DNA of 5,608 bases from Planctomycetaceae bacterium (lineage in GTDB: Bacteria; Planctomycetota; Planctomycetia; Pirellulales; UBA1268): assembly GCA_003509235.1 (NCBI GenBank), contig DONH01000068.1:1-5608 (forward strand). The letters run 5' to 3'. The translations under genes and the position numbers were made by a program. Positions within the stretch are counted from its first letter, which is position 1. The number at the start of each line of letters is the position of its first letter. Below are positions 1 to 4,865 of the stretch, one piece after another. The notes below the pieces were generated by a model. The model saw nothing but the letters and a program-made list of their open reading frames with translations. It ran no database searches and was not told the origin of the DNA.

Positions 1-219
1 TGACTCAACGCAGTCAACAACTGGTCCGGGCATAAGAAGCATGCCAGGCCCTCCGCCGTATGGACGATCATCCACTTGCCGGTGGACACCAGTTGCAAAA
101 TCTCGAATATTTCTTAACCGGATGTCAAGCAAACCAGCTTTTTGCGCAGCACCTAACAGACTTCCATCAAGAAAGCCCCGAAAAATTTCAGGGAATAGCG
201 TAACGACGTCGATCCGCAT
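1..219 (-). CDS. trmD: tRNA (guanine-37-N1)-methyltransferase, N-terminal part (cut by window edge)
   Basis: TrmD uses S-adenosylmethionine to methylate N1 of G37, next to the anticodon of certain tRNAs, and so prevents +1 frameshifting. Only the first 73 codons lie in the window. The protein opens MRIDVVTLFPEIF, the usual TrmD N-terminus, and carries the conserved DDRPYGGGPGM motif at about residues 52-62, followed by LLMPGP. The deep trefoil-knot AdoMet site would lie beyond the left edge and cannot be assessed. The ATG (219-217) is the only sensible start: the 18 nt between the rpsP stop and this ATG contain no in-frame start and no clear Shine-Dalgarno sequence, so translation may be coupled to rpsP. 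Its position directly after rpsP matches the widespread ffh-rpsP-trmD order. Identity is very secure; completeness is unknown. Confidence 0.96.
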   Translation of the reverse strand, partial: MRIDVVTLFPEIFRGFLDGSLLGAAQKAGLLDIRLRNIRDFATGVHRQVDDRPYGGGPGMLLMPGPVVDCVES

Positions 220-237
220 GGCACGTTTTGCACTCGC

Positions 238-783
238 TCACTCTGTGGACTCGTCAGTTTTTGCCTCAGCATTTGGGGCCGTCGCAGTTGGAGAGGCTTC
301 GGCGGATGCTGGCTCATCAGCTACTGGCTCGGTACTTTTGGCATCCTTTGTATCCGTATCAGCAGCTGATGCCTCAGGGGAAGTGCCTTCGCTTGAAGCT
401 TCAGGTGTCGCATCTGTTTCGGCTGCCGGTGGTTCCTCTTCTGGAGCTGGTGCCAATATCGGTTCACCAGCCTCCGGTACGATTCGCGGTAGGGATAATC
501 GAGAGCGAGCTTCTTCCATTGCTTTTAGGTGTGTGCCATCAGTCCCAAATTTCTTAATAAGGACTCGAACCTTATCACTCGGTTGGGCTCCTACGCTCAG
601 CCAGTAATCCACCCTTGCGGATTTGAGTGTACAGCGGGCATTCGTATCAGAGACACTCGGATCGTACGTGCCGAGTTCTTCAATAACGCGGCCATCCCGG
701 GGTGTCCGGCGGTCAGTTGCACAAATTCTGTAAAAAGGACGGTGTGTTCGTCCCATTCGTTTCATACGAATTACCACTGCCAC
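238..783 (-). CDS. rpsP: 30S ribosomal protein bS16 with a long acidic low-complexity C-terminal tail
   Basis: bS16 is a small-subunit protein that binds 16S rRNA and helps the 30S body assemble. Residues 1 to about 82 are a normal S16 core: MAVVIRMKRMGRTHRPFYRI, then DGRVIEELGTYDP and a segment with VDYWLSVGAQPSD. The protein is 181 residues, whereas most S16 proteins have about 80-100. The extra part, from about residue 103, is rich in Ala, Glu, Pro, Ser, Thr and Asp, has no Arg, and contains only three Lys. It should be acidic and disordered, opposite in charge to the basic core. The start is a GTG at 783-781, chosen because GGAGAG lies 8 nt upstream and the protein then begins exactly like the family. 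It lies 209 nt after ffh and 18 nt before trmD on the same strand. No frameshift is needed to explain the tail, since core and tail share one frame. The function of the tail is unknown. Confidence 0.96.
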   Translation of the reverse strand: MAVVIRMKRMGRTHRPFYRICATDRRTPRDGRVIEELGTYDPSVSDTNARCTLKSARVDYWLSVGAQPSDKVRVLIKKFGTDGTHLKAMEEARSRLSLPRIVPEAGEPILAPAPEEEPPAAETDATPEASSEGTSPEASAADTDTKDAKSTEPVADEPASAEASPTATAPNAEAKTDESTE

Positions 784-992
784 GGTTTCAACTCTCCAAA
801 TTCTGAATTGGTTGGTACTTGGGTTTACATCCTTTCACCGATGCTTGGTTCTACATAGGATGCGAACTGTCGCAGATGCGACGGGCCTTCTAAGGTACAC
901 CACAACGAGTCGTAAAAAAGGTGGGCAGAGTATTTTTCTTGTTCTGGGGCGAATCCCAGCAGGATTTAAGAAAATTCATCTCTCGCCTAGAA
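784..992 (-). other. 209-nt spacer between ffh and rpsP with several small hairpins
   Basis: No convincing gene is present. Read on the minus strand it contains, in order: a 6-bp inverted repeat spanning the ffh stop (982-987 with 998-1003, 10-nt loop); CTGGG/CCCAG with a 6-nt loop (944-948 with 955-959); a run of six T (919-914) directly after CCCACC (925-920); and GTCGC/GCGAC with a 4-nt loop (869-873 with 878-882). The CCCACC before the T-run can pair imperfectly (five of six) with GCTGGG at 960-955, competing with the CTGGG/CCCAG hairpin. This is attenuator-like in form but weak. No clear -35/-10 pair for a separate rpsP promoter was found, so co-transcription with ffh or an undetected promoter are both possible. 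Confidence 0.4.
792..797 (-). promoter_or_regulatory. Shine-Dalgarno site deciding the GTG start of rpsP
   Basis: On the minus strand GGAGAG is followed by 8 nt and then GTG GCA GTG. This fixes the first GTG (783-781) as the start rather than the second GTG two codons later. It is one of only two good Shine-Dalgarno matches among the genes of this window; the other precedes the lipoprotein. Confidence 0.75.
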
Positions 993-2468
993 TCACCGGC
1001 GAGCGTCTCGTTTCCGCCGACGAGCCTCTTTTTCCCGTTGTTTTTTGAGTTTTCGCCTCTGATCCGCTGTTAATCTCTTCCCAGTATCACCCTTTGGTCG
1101 ACCGAGCCGGCCTGCTGGATCGCCCATAGCGGATTGCATTTTTTGGACTTCTCGCATTCGATCTTTCATGCCCAGGCCTGCCATGCCTTTCATCATTGAG
1201 GCCATACCATCGAACTGTTTTACAAGATCATTGACTTCTTGAGGCTGGACACCTGCCCCAGTCGCGATGCGTCTCCGTCGTGTCTGATCAACAATACGTG
1301 ATGGGTTCCGTCGTTCTTCAGGTGTCATGGAATCAATGATGCCAAAGAGTCGATTGATGTCTTTCTCAAGATCAGCACCGGCTAACGTTTCCTGCATTCC
1401 TCCCATTCCAGGAATCATTCCGATTACTTTCCCAAGTGGACCAAGCCGCCTGGTTTGGAGCATCATTTTTTTGAAGTCATCAAGTGTAAATTCACCTGAC
1501 TTGAGGCGTTCCTCCTGTCGCTGCATCTCGTCTTGGTCAAATTTCCGCTGAGCTTCTTCAACGAGGCTTACGACGTCTCCCATGCCAAGAATTCGGCCGG
1601 CGAGTCGGTCAGGGTGAAATTCCTCGAGGGCATCAACTCCCTCACCAGTACCCATGAATTTAATTGGGACGCCGGTAACACTTTTTACTGATAGTGCGGC
1701 ACCACCCCGAGCGTCACCATCAAGTTTTGTCATGATGACGCCATCAATTTCAAGCGATTCATTAAATGCTTTTGCACTTGAAACAGCATCTTGTCCAGTC
1801 ATGGCGTCAACAACCAAGAAGACCTGATCAGGTGAAACCGTTCGATCAATGCGTGATAGCTCAGCCATCAATTCTTCATCAATAGACAGCCTGCCGGCGG
1901 TATCAAGAATGACAACATCGATCCTGTCCTTCTTTGATTTGTTTACTCCAGCCTTACAGACTGCAACGGGGTCGGATTGGCCATCAGGCGTGTGTACTGG
2001 TATACCGATCTGTTCACCAAGTACTGAGAGTTGCTCAATTGCCGCAGGTCGTTGCAAGTCAGCAGCAACGAGCATGACGCCTTTCCCCTGTTCCTTAAGG
2101 CGACGAGCAAGTTTTCCACATGTTGTGGTCTTTCCGGATCCTTGAAGTCCACACAGCATAAGAATTGTGGTGTCACCTGAACGAAAAGGAATTTCATGGT
2201 CGACCGGTCCCATGAGATTAATTAACTCGCGGTGCACAATACCAATCAGTTGTTGTGCTGGATCCAAGGCATCAAGAACCTTTGCCCCAATGGCATCAGC
2301 TGAAACACGGTCAAGAAATGCTTCAACAACATCGTATGCGACATCAGCTTCGAGTAATGCTGTCCGAACCTCACTGAGGCCCTCGCGCATATTTGATTCG
2401 GAAAGTTTTCCTCTGCCACGAAGAGTGCCGATCGCAGAGGTCAGTGAATTGGAAAGATTGTCAAACAT
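993..2468 (-). CDS. ffh: Signal recognition particle GTPase Ffh (SRP54)
   Basis: Ffh binds SRP RNA and the signal sequences of nascent proteins and docks ribosomes at the membrane through its GTPase twin FtsY. The 491-residue product has the standard layout. The N domain occupies about residues 1-95. The G domain has P-loop GLQGSGKT (107-114), DLQRPAA (137-143), DTAGR (189-193), TKLDGDARGG (247-256) and GTGEGVDALEEFHPDR (273-288). The Met-rich M domain runs from about 300, with PGMGGM (353-358), MTPEERRNP (381-389) and the RNA-binding RRRRIATGAG (397-406). It ends in a very basic tail (about 465-491). All key GTPase residues are present and the length is slightly above the usual 450-ish because of the tail. 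The ATG at 2468-2466 gives the family start MFDNLS. The frame stays open 10 codons further to a TTG at 2498, but those residues are hydrophobic and atypical. No Shine-Dalgarno precedes the ATG. rpsP and trmD follow on the same strand. Confidence 0.97.
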   Translation of the reverse strand: MFDNLSNSLTSAIGTLRGRGKLSESNMREGLSEVRTALLEADVAYDVVEAFLDRVSADAIGAKVLDALDPAQQLIGIVHRELINLMGPVDHEIPFRSGDTTILMLCGLQGSGKTTTCGKLARRLKEQGKGVMLVAADLQRPAAIEQLSVLGEQIGIPVHTPDGQSDPVAVCKAGVNKSKKDRIDVVILDTAGRLSIDEELMAELSRIDRTVSPDQVFLVVDAMTGQDAVSSAKAFNESLEIDGVIMTKLDGDARGGAALSVKSVTGVPIKFMGTGEGVDALEEFHPDRLAGRILGMGDVVSLVEEAQRKFDQDEMQRQEERLKSGEFTLDDFKKMMLQTRRLGPLGKVIGMIPGMGGMQETLAGADLEKDINRLFGIIDSMTPEERRNPSRIVDQTRRRRIATGAGVQPQEVNDLVKQFDGMASMMKGMAGLGMKDRMREVQKMQSAMGDPAGRLGRPKGDTGKRLTADQRRKLKKQREKEARRRKRDARR

Positions 2469-2475
2469 GACGATG

Positions 2476-2481
2476 AGTATA
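2476..2481 (-). promoter_or_regulatory. -10-like box TATACT just before ffh; possible leaderless start
   Basis: The minus strand reads TATACT at 2481-2476, one mismatch from TATAAT. Its last base lies 7 nt before the A of the ffh ATG (2468), so a transcript starting at the usual distance would begin at or next to the start codon. No good -35 hexamer is seen 16-18 nt upstream. The lack of a Shine-Dalgarno before ffh and the terminator-like hairpin upstream agree with a promoter here, but this remains inference from sequence alone. Confidence 0.35.
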
Positions 2482-2496
2482 ACTACGAAGCAGCAC

Positions 2497-2527
2497 AAAA
2501 ATGAGAGGATGGAGAAGAATCCATCCC
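2497..2527 (-). terminator. Terminator-like hairpin upstream of ffh
   Basis: On the minus strand GGATGGA (2526-2520) and TCCATCC (2513-2507) form a perfect 7-bp stem around a 6-nt loop TTCTTC, and a G-U pair can extend it by one. Four bases (CTCA) separate the stem from a run of five T (2501-2497). It would end transcripts coming from the lipoprotein gene and the structured element at 2532-2637. The T-run is short and offset, so termination may be partial. It could instead act as an attenuator for ffh, whose ATG is only 28 nt further on. Confidence 0.5.
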
Positions 2528-2531
2528 AGAG

Positions 2532-2637
2532 TCAACTCGATACGACGACGAACCGCTCGAATCGGGAGCGAACACCCACTGTGTCGCAAGACCCGATGCG
2601 TGGCCGGCAAGAGCGGTGCATCGTCGTATCGAGCTGA
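2532..2637 (-). ncRNA. Long GC-rich stem-loop element (candidate structured RNA or palindromic repeat)
   Basis: The two halves of this 106-nt segment pair almost end to end. The outer arm is a perfect 13-bp match, CTCGATACGACGA (2536-2548) with 2621-2633, and after one mismatch 3 more pairs (2532-2534 with 2635-2637). A 3x3 internal loop follows, then 7 pairs (2552-2558 with 2611-2617), then a lopsided internal loop of 2 nt against 13 nt (2598-2610). Next come 6 pairs (2561-2566 with 2592-2597), then 7 pairs with one bulged A (2568-2575 with 2581-2587), closed by a 5-nt loop (2576-2580). GC is 61 of the 98 bases in 2536-2633, clearly above the flanks. The minus strand is favoured because a terminator-like hairpin follows 5 nt downstream on that strand, but near-perfect symmetry does not fix the strand. 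It sits between the lipoprotein stop and ffh. It lacks the SRP RNA apical signature. A MITE-like or REP-like palindrome is the main alternative. Confidence 0.5.
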
Positions 2638-2650
2638 AAAGCTCTTTGTA

Positions 2651-2953
2651 TTAAGAAAAAGTGCCTGGATCACTCATAACAGGAGTTGGGCCGATGACCG
2701 TGCCGCTCTCTACTCCACCCTCACAACAAGGCGTAGGACTTCCGCATGGTTCACAGCCACAAGGGGCAGTACCACACGGTTCGCATGGTGTCTTACCGCA
2801 TGGTGCATTGCAGTTATTCTGATAGAGCCCTCGGCTCGTATTCCGGAACTCAAGAAAAGATGGTCTTCTGCAACTATTCCCGAAGCAACTACTACATCCT
2901 GGTAAAACGACTAAACAGCCGAGCGCAGTCATCAGGCAAACAAGACGTGTCAT
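2651..2953 (-). CDS. Small Cys-rich lipoprotein of unknown function
   Basis: The 100-residue product begins MTRLVCLMTALGCLVVLPGC, a typical lipoprotein signal peptide: short basic start, hydrophobic core, and a VLPGC lipobox with the lipidated Cys at residue 20. The mature part has twelve Cys in 81 residues, mostly in a Pro-Cys-Gly-type run at about 51-77 with PCG, PC and CGC units every 3-5 residues. This suggests metal binding or disulfide cross-linking at the cell surface. The acidic, Gly/Pro-rich C-terminus has no recognised domain. The ATG at 2953-2951 is preferred over one 30 codons upstream because GGGAGG lies 7 nt before it and the signal peptide then starts correctly. It is divergent from the hydrolase gene and on the same strand as ffh, 182 nt away. 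Small Cys-rich lipoproteins are common in Planctomycetes. I do not recognise a specific family, so no function is given. Confidence 0.75.
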   Translation of the reverse strand: MTRLVCLMTALGCLVVLPGCSSCFGNSCRRPSFLEFRNTSRGLYQNNCNAPCGKTPCEPCGTAPCGCEPCGSPTPCCEGGVESGTVIGPTPVMSDPGTFS

Positions 2954-3229
2954 AGGGGAACCTCCCGGTGAATCAAAATAAAGTCGCTGAGCACTGAGTG
3001 ACCGGGTTGCATTCAAACGAAAGAAACAGTCAAGCAGTCTCATTGATCAACCCTACCCCACGCTTTCATGGTGCGACGGAAGGTTTTTGTATCCTCACCA
3101 ATTTTTCCGTGCTAGGGTTGAAGGTGATCGTTAAGGTTTACGGAAACCGCAATGTTTCACAAACCACAATTTTCACGGTGAATATGGTGGTTTCAAGAGA
3201 TTATTTCAACGGACTGTGGTTCAACGCTG
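2954..3229. promoter_or_regulatory. Divergent intergenic region between lipoprotein and hydrolase genes
   Basis: Both flanking genes read outward from these 276 bp, so promoters for both should lie here. No confident -35/-10 pair was found on either strand. Short symmetric sequences are present: TTCAC-G-GTGAA (3172-3182), an operator-like 11-bp palindrome 47 nt before the hydrolase ATG; GGTTT/AAACC with a 4-nt loop (3135-3139 with 3144-3148); and CCCGGT/ACCGGG near the lipoprotein leader. An open frame at 2998-3249 on the plus strand (83 codons) has no recognisable content and overlaps the hydrolase start, so it is not called. Confidence 0.4.
2961..2966 (-). promoter_or_regulatory. Shine-Dalgarno site of the lipoprotein gene, within a possible hairpin
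   Basis: GGGAGG on the minus strand lies 7 nt before the ATG at 2953. Its three G (2966-2964) are also the end of ACCGGG (2969-2964), which can pair with CCCGGT (3006-3001) across a 31-nt loop. Such a fold in the leader would partly cover the ribosome site. The fold is only 6 bp, so a regulatory role is speculative. Confidence 0.55.
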
Positions 3230-4279
3230 ATGGCAGGGACTCACATTAAAGAAATAAGTTTGAACCGATTGCGCAGATTGTCCGGCCTTGCTTTGGCCTT
3301 CGGATTGTGTGCGTGTGTTGTAGCCCCTGCCTTTGGTTCATCGAATAACGGTGAGGCGTGCTGCGAACCAGAAATCTGGGTATTCAGCACAAGGCATCTT
3401 CCAGGAATTTGTCATTTACCAGAGGTAGTGAAGCCATCTGTCCAGCGATATGAATCAGTGCGTTGTCGATGGCTTTCAGATGACATTGGAAGTTTGCTTT
3501 CGGGGAAAGGACCTCTTGTTATTTTCTTGCATGGCAATCGCTACGACGCCTGGTCGGCAAAACAACAGGGTATACGCCTTGCAAGGCGTTGTAATTCTTT
3601 CACATCTCATGCTGTGGACACACAGTTAATGATTTATTCATGGCCCAGTCAGCAGGATGGCTGCTTGTTAAAAGATGGACGAAACAAATATCAAAGATGT
3701 TTTACAGAGGGACACTATCTGGCATGGCTCCTCGGCCAAATCGACCCTAAACGTCCCGTTGTCTTTATCGGATACAGCTTTGGTGCACTTATCACACTCG
3801 AGGCTCTAGAGGATCTCGTTGCAGCAGAAAATAAAGGCAGGCCAGTCAGTCCTTGGCAGGGCCGACCGGGAGACACACGGCTTATTTTTGTAGCACCTGC
3901 AGTTCGGTGTGACGCATTTGCACCGTGTGGAAAATATCGTGAAACACTAGCGTGCGTGGATCGTGTTTCACTCACCATTAACTCGCGAGATGATGCATTA
4001 CGCTTTTTCCATTTGCTTGAATCCCGTACAAAAGTTGATGCACTCGGATATACAGGTATGCCACGAAGATGGATGCCACCCGAAATCATATATTCGGCAG
4101 TGGATGCCCGACGGATTATTGGTCGTGAGCATGGCCTACCGTTGTATCTCAAATCTAATACGCTTATGAATCGAATCTGTCGTGATGCTTATAGTGGGCT
4201 TGAAGTAGTTTCTTACGAAATGATTTCGAAACACGAAACTGTTCTAAGGAAAAACCCAGAAACTCAGAAATCTGAGTAG
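3230..4279 (+). CDS. Exported alpha/beta hydrolase of unknown substrate
   Basis: The 349-residue product has a signal peptide at about residues 11-36: basic NRLRRL, hydrophobic LALAFGLCACVV, cleavage probably near PAFG|SS. It is followed by an alpha/beta-hydrolase domain. Visible elements are the strand and oxyanion motif VIFLHGN (97-103), the nucleophile elbow GYSFG (181-185) with the catalytic Ser at 183, and NSRDDALRFF (251-260) as the probable acid region (Asp254 or Asp255). The catalytic His is probably His301, with His335 as the alternative. This resembles the DUF900-type esterase/lipase-like group, so it is probably an esterase or related hydrolase acting outside the cytoplasm; the substrate cannot be told. 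The start is uncertain: the ATG at 3230 and an in-frame TTG at 3260 both have poor Shine-Dalgarno sites, and the TTG would give the cleaner signal peptide. It is divergent from the lipoprotein gene, and its 3' end overlaps the convergent gmd-like pseudogene by 16 nt. Confidence 0.82.
   Translation: MAGTHIKEISLNRLRRLSGLALAFGLCACVVAPAFGSSNNGEACCEPEIWVFSTRHLPGICHLPEVVKPSVQRYESVRCRWLSDDIGSLLSGKGPLVIFLHGNRYDAWSAKQQGIRLARRCNSFTSHAVDTQLMIYSWPSQQDGCLLKDGRNKYQRCFTEGHYLAWLLGQIDPKRPVVFIGYSFGALITLEALEDLVAAENKGRPVSPWQGRPGDTRLIFVAPAVRCDAFAPCGKYRETLACVDRVSLTINSRDDALRFFHLLESRTKVDALGYTGMPRRWMPPEIIYSAVDARRIIGREHGLPLYLKSNTLMNRICRDAYSGLEVVSYEMISKHETVLRKNPETQKSE
4262..4277. terminator. Small hairpin at the convergent gene ends (weak terminator candidate)
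   Basis: ACTCAG (4262-4267) and CTGAGT (4272-4277) form a perfect 6-bp stem with a 4-nt loop. It covers the hydrolase stop on the plus strand and the stop of the gmd-like remnant on the minus strand. On the minus strand it is followed by TTCTGGGTTTTT, so the T-run is displaced; on the plus strand there is no adjacent T-run. The stem is short, so the call is weak. Confidence 0.25.
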
Positions 4280-4733
4280 TTGGCTTCATGACACTTTTTG
4301 CGATCCTGGAGCAAACGTTGTACAGGTTCGGGCATCTCAACAGTTGCAGCCCAACCGAGGCGATCAGTTGTTTCATTTACCGAAGCCTGTGGATGACAGC
4401 TATCTTGTGATCACACAAACTCTTGGTCTTGAACAATATAGTCTTCCTAGGAAAGGCCGATAGCTTCAAAGTCTTTTGAAACACATACATGAAGCGGTGT
4501 GTGTTTCTTGCTAGAAAAATAAAATTCTTTGGCTGATAGTCATCACCAAGCTTGTATACCTGCCCTACGTTATCAAGAGACCGCTACTCGAAAGCGATCC
4601 TTTCATTGATTCTGAGTTTCTTCAGTTCGCAGAGATAACCTGAAAATACGTAACGTGTTGTGTCAACAACATGGCAGCGATGCTCCGGTAGGAGTGCAGC
4701 AAGGGAGCACCCCACCTTGGCAGGTGTCACCAA
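4264..4733 (-). pseudogene. Decayed GDP-mannose 4,6-dehydratase-like gene, C-terminal part
   Basis: No long frame is open here, yet two minus-strand frames read like one protein once stops and a shift are bridged. Frame A (4679 to about 4500) gives TTRYVFSGYLCELKK, LRINERIAFE, a TAG at 4586-4584, RSLDNV, then DDYQPKNFIF. Frame B (about 4530-4267) gives SKDFEAIGLS, a TAG at 4449-4447 where the family has Trp, EDYIVQDQEFV, a TGA at 4413-4411, then TTDRLGWAATVEMPEPVQRL and a natural stop at 4266-4264. From memory of the GDP-mannose 4,6-dehydratase family these correspond in order to VTRK...LGNLD, the QP..YVIATG..HSVRDF segment, GLDWEDYV..DPRFYRP and KLGW.P....ELV. About 10 residues seem deleted after SLDNV. 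The enzyme makes GDP-4-keto-6-deoxymannose, precursor of fucose and rhamnose-type sugars. The remnant covers roughly the last 140 residues of a family of about 340-370. It follows a sugar-nucleotide epimerase gene, which fits. Family assignment is moderate; non-functionality is strong. Confidence 0.65.
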
Positions 4734-4750
4734 TTATCACGTCAGTCGAA

Positions 4751-4864
4751 CTATTTTAGGCTCAGCTCAGCTTGTTTTAAACCTTTGAACCATAGCTGAA
4801 GAAGAGCAAGACAAGAAGGTTCGAGGTCAAAGATGACCAAAAAATGAACTTCGTTTGGACGCAT
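4751..4864 (-). other. Short open frame directly after the epimerase gene (37 codons), probably debris
   Basis: An ATG (4864-4862) begins one base after the epimerase TAA and opens a 37-codon frame starting MRPNEVHFLVIFDLEP and ending at TAG (4753-4751). The spacing would suit translational coupling, and the composition is protein-like. However, it stops in front of the gmd-like pseudogene and I recognise no family. It may be the eroded start of the gene lost here, or part of a deletion junction; it does not resemble the glycine-rich nucleotide-binding start of GDP-mannose dehydratases. The interval 4734-4750 holds only stops. I do not claim it is a working gene. Confidence 0.25.
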
Positions 4865-4865
4865 T

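Noticed and set aside
41..607. 188-codon open frame on the plus strand over trmD/rpsP
   Set aside because: It is antisense to two unmistakable conserved genes; its Ala/Ser-rich content mirrors the rpsP tail.
944..959. CTGGGGCGAATCCCAG as the T-arm of a tRNA gene
   Set aside because: The loop has 6 nt and lacks TTC; no acceptor, D or anticodon arms can be built around it on either strand.
2532..2637. SRP (4.5S-type) RNA gene ffs next to ffh
   Set aside because: The apical loop is CCACT (plus) or AGTGG (minus), and neither strand shows the GGAA-type tetraloop with the AGCAG internal loop. GGCCGGCAAGAGCGG on the plus strand resembles the SRP motif only in letters and does not form the needed hairpin.
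2167..2637. 156-codon plus-strand open frame over the start of ffh and the stem-loop element
   Set aside because: Shadow of ffh with no recognisable motif; ends inside the self-paired element.
2631..2644. GAGCT-GAAA-AGCTC hairpin as a terminator of the lipoprotein gene or of a plus-strand transcript
   Set aside because: On the minus strand it is followed by GATACGACG and on the plus strand only by TTTG, so there is no T-run; it also competes with the outer arm of the larger element.
2501..2905. 134-codon plus-strand open frame antisense to the lipoprotein gene
   Set aside because: The minus strand has a Shine-Dalgarno, signal peptide and lipobox; the plus-strand reading has no protein features.
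2998..3249. 83-codon plus-strand frame in the divergent region
   Set aside because: No Shine-Dalgarno, no known motif, and it overlaps the hydrolase start in another frame.
4164..4376. 70-codon minus-strand frame starting MKQLIASVG
   Set aside because: The neighbouring frame over the same bases gives the family-like TTDRLGWAATVEMPEPV ending, so this frame is a shadow of the pseudogene and of the hydrolase 3' end.
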